Shown here: positions 49,445 through 53,934 of the stretch, one piece after another
Layout: every line of letters starts with the position of its first letter
Numbering within the stretch: position 1 is the first letter of the stretch
NCBI RefSeq assembly: GCF_000282455.1
Contig: NZ_AKJG01000083.1
Span: 1-53,934, forward strand
Source: Pseudomonas sp. GM74
GTDB taxonomy: Bacteria; Pseudomonadota; Gammaproteobacteria; Pseudomonadales; Pseudomonadaceae
Direction of reading: 5' to 3'
Length of the DNA: 53,934 bases
Translations under genes and position numbers: made by a program
Notes under the pieces: model-generated
What the model was told of the DNA's origin: nothing
What the model saw: only the letters and a program-made list of their open reading frames with translations
Database searches by the model: none

Positions 49445-50742
49445 GAATACACCTCTTTGACAGCGTGGGTGACGACCGGGTTGGCGCGCAGGCGGGCCAG
49501 GCCGCAAACACCGATCAGGGACAGGGCCGAGAGCAGGGTGAAGAACACCGCCAGCGGCAACCATTGTCCGGAAAACTTGCTGGCCAGCAGCGTACCGATC
49601 AGCGGCGTGGTGCCCCCGGCCACGGCGCAAGCCAATTGGTAGGCGATGGAAATGCCCGAGTAGCGCAGGTGCACCGGGAAGGCTTGGGTCATGTAGCCGG
49701 CGATCACCGCGTACAGCGCCGAGAGAATCACCACCGCCAGGGCAATGCCGGCAGTCATGAACACAATGTTCTGCGTGCCTACCAGCAGGAACATCGGATA
49801 TGGCGTGACCATGCACAGCAGCGCGACCCATTTGAGAAAACGACCTTCGCCGATACGTTCGGCGATCAGCGCCGAGAGCGGTTGTGAGAGCAACTGGATG
49901 ACGGTCACCAGAAACAGGCAATCGAGAATCGTCGAACGGGCAATGCCCTGGTATTGGGTGACGTAGGTGATCATGAAGGTGTTGGTGAAGAAGAACCCGG
50001 CCGAGCCGATGGTCACGGCGGCAGCGGCGAACAGGATCTGCCGCCAGCAGGTGCGGATCACGTCCATCACCGGGTATTTGGCGGTTTCGTTGTTGTCCCT
50101 GGCCTTGGCGAATTCCGGCGATTCGTGAACCCCGGAGCGGATCAACAGGCCGACCATCATCAACACGCCGCTGGCGAGGAACGGCAAGCGCCAACCCCAC
50201 GCGAGGAACTCGCCAGGCTCAAGGGACGTCACCAGACGGAAAGCGATCAGTGCCAGCAACAATCCGGCCGGGCTGCCCAGTTGCGCGAACGAGGCATAGA
50301 AGGTCTTACGCTTGGCCGGCGCATGCTCGCTGGCCATCAACACCGCCCCACCCCACTCGCCACCGACCGAAATGCCCTGAATGACACGCAGTACGATCAG
50401 GCCAATGGGCGCCCAGATGCCGGCGCTGGCATAGCTGGGCAACATACCGATGCCGGCGGTGGCAATGCCCATCAAGGCCATGGTCACCAACAGCATTTTC
50501 TTGCGCCCCAGGCGATCCCCCAGATGACCGAACACCATCCCGGCCATGGGCCGCGCAATGAAGCCGACCGCGAAACTACCGAACGCTGCGAGGGTGCTCA
50601 TGACCGGGTCGCTGCTGGGGAAGAACACTTGCCCAAGGACCAGCGCCGCCGCGGTGGCGTAGATGTAGAAGTCGTAGAACTCGATGGTCGTGCCAATGAA
50701 GGCTGCGGCCGCGGCTCGGCGCGGTTGGGGAGTAGTGTGCAT
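49441..50742 (-). CDS. MFS transporter, metabolite:H+ symporter (MHS) family (paralogue 2)
   Basis: A 433-residue, 12-helix protein. MHS hallmarks: RRAAAAAFIGTTIEFYDFYIYATAAALVLG, FGHLGDRLGRKKM and GGEWGGAVLMASEHAP. It is a close paralogue of 22378-23688 along its whole length. It heads the operon with the class II aldolase and D-2-hydroxyacid dehydrogenase. A LysR gene is divergent 155 nt away, and the shared block GATTAGTCAATTTTC lies between them. The substrate is likely an organic or sugar acid that the two enzymes process. Confidence 0.92.
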   Translation of the reverse strand: MHTTPQPRRAAAAAFIGTTIEFYDFYIYATAAALVLGQVFFPSSDPVMSTLAAFGSFAVGFIARPMAGMVFGHLGDRLGRKKMLLVTMALMGIATAGIGMLPSYASAGIWAPIGLIVLRVIQGISVGGEWGGAVLMASEHAPAKRKTFYASFAQLGSPAGLLLALIAFRLVTSLEPGEFLAWGWRLPFLASGVLMMVGLLIRSGVHESPEFAKARDNNETAKYPVMDVIRTCWRQILFAAAAVTIGSAGFFFTNTFMITYVTQYQGIARSTILDCLFLVTVIQLLSQPLSALIAERIGEGRFLKWVALLCMVTPYPMFLLVGTQNIVFMTAGIALAVVILSALYAVIAGYMTQAFPVHLRYSGISIAYQLACAVAGGTTPLIGTLLASKFSGQWLPLAVFFTLLSALSLIGVCGLARLRANPVVTHAVKEVYS

Positions 50743-50838
50743 GCAAGGACCCTGTGTACTTATAGTTTTTGGGCAGGTGTTAAGGCTGATAACGGTTGCG
50801 CTCTGTGGCGCTTGTGGGCTTTATCGCTTCCATGCCAG

Positions 50839-50853
50839 GATTAGTCAATTTTC
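50839..50853. promoter_or_regulatory. 15-bp block shared with the first MHS transporter gene
   Basis: GATTAGTCAATTTTC, identical to 23790-23804, lies 97 nt upstream of the MHS start at 50742 and 45 nt upstream of the divergent LysR start at 50898. Location and duplication suggest a LysR binding site. Confidence 0.6.
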
Positions 50854-50897
50854 AAATCCTTATCTTTACTATTAGCACTGCTACTGCATGAGGTTAT

Positions 50898-51857
50898 ATG
50901 CCTTCCACTTCCAACCCGTGGGTCGGCCGGCGCTTTCTCAATGACCGCCTCGACTGGAACCTGCTGCGCACCTATCTGGTCATCGGCCAGGAAGGCAGCA
51001 TGAGCCGTGCCGCCGCGCGACTGCACATCACCCAATCGGCGGTCAGCCAGGCGCTGAAGCGACTGGAAGAACAACTGGAATGCGTGTTGATTGCCCGTAG
51101 CGGGCGACGCTTTGACCTGACGGAAACCGGGGAAGAAGTCCTGCGAATAGCGGCGGATATCTATGGGGACATTTCACGCCTGGGGACGGTAGTGGAGAGC
51201 CGTCACGACGACGTGGTGGGCAAGATCCGCATCCTCACCGTCAGCGGCGTGCAGGCGCGGCATTACGATGATTTCCTCGCGGACTTCCATGAAACCCACC
51301 CGAAAATCGAGCTGGAAGTCGAGGTCATGGGCAGTTCGAACATCATCAGTTCGCTGCTGCAAAAGACCGCAACCATCGGCGTCGGCCTGTGCCGCTTGCC
51401 ACAGCCGCGACTGGAACAACGGGTACTGTTTCGAGAGACCTATGCTTACTTTTGTGGTCAGCGTCATCGATTGTTCGGGCAAGAGAACCTGACCCTGGAA
51501 CAACTGGCGGCGGAAAACTTCGTCAGCTTCACCAGTGATCAATTGGGCGGCAATCTTTCACCCCTGACGCTGTTCCGCGACCAGCAAGGTTTCACCGGCA
51601 AGATCGTCGCCTCATCCACCAGTTTCGAAGAAATTTACCGCCTGATCTGCGCAGGTTACGGCATTGGCGCGTTGCCCACCCATCTGGTGCGCCGGGATGT
51701 AGAGCAAGGTCTGCTCTGGCGCTTGCCGCCGGAGGATGGCGTGGTGGATTTCGATATCCAGCTGTTGTGGAATCGCGAACAGAAGATGAGCCAAGCCGAA
51801 ACCGTGTTCCTCGAGAGTTTCCAGCACATGCTCAGCATCCGAGAGCCTGTGCTGTAA
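50898..51857 (+). CDS. LysR family transcriptional regulator (paralogue 2)
   Basis: A 319-residue LysR protein. The helix-turn-helix SMSRAAARLHITQSAVSQALKRLEEQLE lies at about 34-61. The C-terminal effector domain is closely related to that of the LysR at 46223. GAGG lies 5 nt before the ATG. It is divergent from the MHS/aldolase/dehydrogenase operon, the classical LysR arrangement for an activator of the neighbouring operon. It ends 12 nt from the convergent mrdA-like gene. Confidence 0.93.
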   Translation: MPSTSNPWVGRRFLNDRLDWNLLRTYLVIGQEGSMSRAAARLHITQSAVSQALKRLEEQLECVLIARSGRRFDLTETGEEVLRIAADIYGDISRLGTVVESRHDDVVGKIRILTVSGVQARHYDDFLADFHETHPKIELEVEVMGSSNIISSLLQKTATIGVGLCRLPQPRLEQRVLFRETYAYFCGQRHRLFGQENLTLEQLAAENFVSFTSDQLGGNLSPLTLFRDQQGFTGKIVASSTSFEEIYRLICAGYGIGALPTHLVRRDVEQGLLWRLPPEDGVVDFDIQLLWNREQKMSQAETVFLESFQHMLSIREPVL

Positions 51858-51869
51858 AGCCACGATGAT

Positions 51870-53762
51870 TCAGACGTGAGGATCGCCTGGTGCCTTGCTC
51901 GGAGTTGCGTACTGCGGTTTGAGGTGGCCGTCCTGATCGAGTAGCCAGGCGTCCATGATCTGCCGCACCACGGGGCCGGCCACGCGACCACCGGCCTCGC
52001 CGTTTTCGATCATCACCGAAATCACGATCTTCGGGTGCTCGGCCGGGGCGAAACCGACGAACAAGGCATTGTCGCGGTTACGTTCGCGGGTTTTCTCCCG
52101 GTTGTAACGCTCACCCTGCTTGATCGCCACCACTTGTGCGGTACCGCTCTTGCCGGCTATACGGTACTGCGCTCCCGCCGCTGCGGCCCGGGCAATCCCG
52201 CGGGCGTCGTGCATCACCATCTGCATGCCATGGTTGACCTGCTCCCAGTCGCGAGGATCCTTGAGCAGAATGTTCGGCATCGGATGCTCATCCACCGGCG
52301 CGACACCGTCTACGGTTTTGGCCAGGTGCGGGCGATTCCACACGCCTTTGTTGGCAATCAATGCCGTCGCCTGGGCCAACTGCAGCGGCGTGACCTGCAT
52401 GTAGCCCTGACCGATGCCGAGAATCACCGTCTCGCCCGGAAACCAGGCCTGACGACGGGTGGCACGTTTCCAGGCTTGGGATGGCATCAGGCCGGGGGAT
52501 TCTTCATTCATATCCAGGGAGACTTTCTCACCCAATCCGAACATGGCCATGTAGTCGTGCAGGCGATCGATACCGAGCTTGTGTGCCAGGTCATAGAAGT
52601 AGGTGTCGTTGGATCGCATGATCGCCGCATCCATATCCACCCAGCCGTCGCCGCTGTGGTTCCAGTTGCGGTACTTGTGATCGAAATCCGGAAGTTGGTA
52701 ATAACCGGGGTCGAACACACGGGTCTGTGGCGTGACGACACCGGCATCAAGGCCGGCGATCGCCACTTCAGGCTTGATGGTCGAACCCGGCGCATAGAGA
52801 CCGCGCAACACACGGTTGAACAGCGGTCGGTCGATGGAGTCCCGTAGCGTGGAGTACTCCCTGGAGCTGATGCCGGTGACGAACAGGTTCGGATCGAAAC
52901 TCGGGTTGCTGACCATGGCCAGCACTTCACCGGTCGACGGATCCAGCGCGACCACCGAACCACGGCGATCGCCCAGGGCTTGCTCGGCGGCTTCCTGAAG
53001 CTTGACGTCGAGGCTCAGGACAATGTTTTCGCCGGGCACCGGGTCAGTGTGCTTGAGCACTCGCAGCACGCGCCCCTGGGCATTGGTTTCGACTTCTTCA
53101 TAACCGACATGGCCGTGCAGTTGCGTCTCGTAGAATTTTTCGATCCCGGTCTTGCCGATGGATTGGGTGCCTCGGTACTCGACCGTATCCAGAGCCTTTG
53201 ACTCTTTCTCGTTGATACGTCCGACGTAGCCGACCGAATGAGCGAAGTGCTCGCCCAATGGATAGTGCCGAACGAACTGCGGCTCGACATCCAGGCCCGG
53301 CAAGCGGAACTCGTTGACGGCGAGTACGGCGATCTGTTCTTCGCTCAGCTCATAGAACAGCGTCACGGGTACGAAGGGGTGACGTGCCTGCTTCATCGCC
53401 TTGTCGAACAGCGAGCGATCTTCAGCGGACAAGTGCAGGAGATTGACCACCTCGTCCAGCTCTTCGCTGACATTGGATGCACGTTCGCGGGTGATGGTCA
53501 GGTTGAAGCTGGGGCGGTTGTCAGCGAGGAGTACGCCGTTGCGGTCATAGATCAACCCGCGGGTAGGCGTAATCGGCAGGACATGTACGCGATTGTTTTC
53601 GGAGATGGTCGAGTGATAGTCGAACTCGACGACCTGCAGGACATACAGGCGTACCACCAGAGCACAGGTAATGGCGGCAACGAACAAGGCGCAGGCCATG
53701 AGTCTTTTGTTGACCAGGCGTGTTTCTTTTTCGTGGTCCTTGATCGGTATCGGTTCAGGCAC
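51870..53762 (-). CDS. mrdA: Penicillin-binding protein 2 (MrdA), orphan copy
   Basis: A 630-residue class B transpeptidase. One N-terminal membrane anchor (about residues 20-45) is followed by the PBP dimerisation region (TRGLIYDRNGVLLADN). The penicillin-binding domain has Ser327-Thr-Ile-Lys330 in APGSTIKP, SND in MRSNDTYFYDLA and KSG in IAGKSGTAQV. PBP2 crosslinks peptidoglycan for rod-shape elongation with RodA. The usual neighbours (rodA, mltB, rlpA, rlmH) are not here: a LysR gene is downstream and a promoter-like region upstream. This is therefore probably a second PBP2 copy, as some pseudomonads carry. Confidence 0.9.
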   Translation of the reverse strand: MPEPIPIKDHEKETRLVNKRLMACALFVAAITCALVVRLYVLQVVEFDYHSTISENNRVHVLPITPTRGLIYDRNGVLLADNRPSFNLTITRERASNVSEELDEVVNLLHLSAEDRSLFDKAMKQARHPFVPVTLFYELSEEQIAVLAVNEFRLPGLDVEPQFVRHYPLGEHFAHSVGYVGRINEKESKALDTVEYRGTQSIGKTGIEKFYETQLHGHVGYEEVETNAQGRVLRVLKHTDPVPGENIVLSLDVKLQEAAEQALGDRRGSVVALDPSTGEVLAMVSNPSFDPNLFVTGISSREYSTLRDSIDRPLFNRVLRGLYAPGSTIKPEVAIAGLDAGVVTPQTRVFDPGYYQLPDFDHKYRNWNHSGDGWVDMDAAIMRSNDTYFYDLAHKLGIDRLHDYMAMFGLGEKVSLDMNEESPGLMPSQAWKRATRRQAWFPGETVILGIGQGYMQVTPLQLAQATALIANKGVWNRPHLAKTVDGVAPVDEHPMPNILLKDPRDWEQVNHGMQMVMHDARGIARAAAAGAQYRIAGKSGTAQVVAIKQGERYNREKTRERNRDNALFVGFAPAEHPKIVISVMIENGEAGGRVAGPVVRQIMDAWLLDQDGHLKPQYATPSKAPGDPHV

Positions 53763-53934
53763 TTGTGCAGCAGCTCTTTGAAAAGAATGCCGATCCGTGA
53801 GCGCAGACTCAGTCCATTAAAAATGAGCTGCACCTTACCAAAACCGTGGAGTCAGGTTTGTGTGATTTTTTTTACAATTGACCTTGAATGGGCCGCTCGT
53901 GTTTTTTCGCGCACAAAAACAAAACCCCAACTGC
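53763..53934. other. Region upstream of mrdA to the window edge
   Basis: No gene is recognised. It holds A/T-rich stretches (about 53810-53880) that probably include the mrdA promoter. On the minus strand TTGGTA (about 53835-53840) could be a -35, but no good -10 follows at the right distance. Confidence 0.4.

Noticed and set aside
1..53934. CRISPR arrays, IS elements, prophage or anti-phage islands
   Set aside because: No regularly spaced direct repeats, transposase, integrase or phage structural genes were seen; the only repeats are REP elements and short dyads.

Overview
The window is a piece of a Pseudomonas chromosome, most likely from the P. fluorescens group. Three things point there. 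Genes are dense and GC-rich. Intergenic REP elements with the core GTGGGAGCGGGCTTGC occur at five places. Gene content and order resemble several separate P. aeruginosa neighbourhoods as I remember them (rdgC to mxtR; the FadL/Gpx/MFS/MarR group; the common-polysaccharide-antigen locus). I see no phage, IS element, CRISPR array or plasmid genes.

Layout. Bases 1-440 hold a tRNA cluster (partial tRNA-Val, tRNA-Asp, tRNA-Val) read on the minus strand, with promoters and a terminator. Bases 551-12087 hold rdgC, a BASS-family transporter, a guanidine-II riboswitch with its SMR exporter gdx, an MFS-acyltransferase fusion, a TDT-family transporter, a divergent MFS/TetR pair and a large SSF-domain hybrid histidine kinase (mxtR-like), separated by REP doublets. 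Bases 12102-21058 hold rmuC, a Sel1-like protein, a gene-poor kilobase with DnaA-box-like sites, two conserved hypotheticals, a FadL-type porin, and a minus-strand MarR / MFS / 40-aa protein / glutathione peroxidase module carrying two copies of a palindromic operator. An MHS transporter / M20 hydrolase / HDAC-like deacetylase operon follows (20033-23688), then an orphan ParA.

Bases 25635-30859 form a five-gene plus-strand operon of unknown substrate: TIM-barrel isomerase-like protein, 2-oxoglutarate/Fe(II) oxygenase, solute-binding protein, permease-ATPase fusion, and an atypical SDR. Bases 30937-46078 form the A-band/common polysaccharide antigen locus. On the plus strand rmd-gmd-wbpW-wzm-wzt-wbpX-wbpY-wbpZ make GDP-D-rhamnose, build the D-rhamnan and export it. 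A divergent five-gene operon (two glycosyltransferases, two methyltransferases, an acyltransferase) probably modifies or caps the chain.

Bases 46223-51857 hold two paralogous LysR regulators that bracket an MHS transporter / class II aldolase / D-2-hydroxyacid dehydrogenase operon. Its distal end has decayed into two internally deleted gene remnants (RraA-like, and possibly RidA-like). The leaders of the two MHS transporter genes share a 15-bp identical block at nearly the same distance from the start codon, which suggests common regulation. The window ends with a PBP2 gene (mrdA-like) that lacks its usual rod-system neighbours.

Best candidates for something not well described: the 25635-30859 operon; the MarR/operator/small-protein/Gpx module; the twin-LysR MHS regulon with its decaying tail; and the unusually long REP palindrome at 1491-1606.
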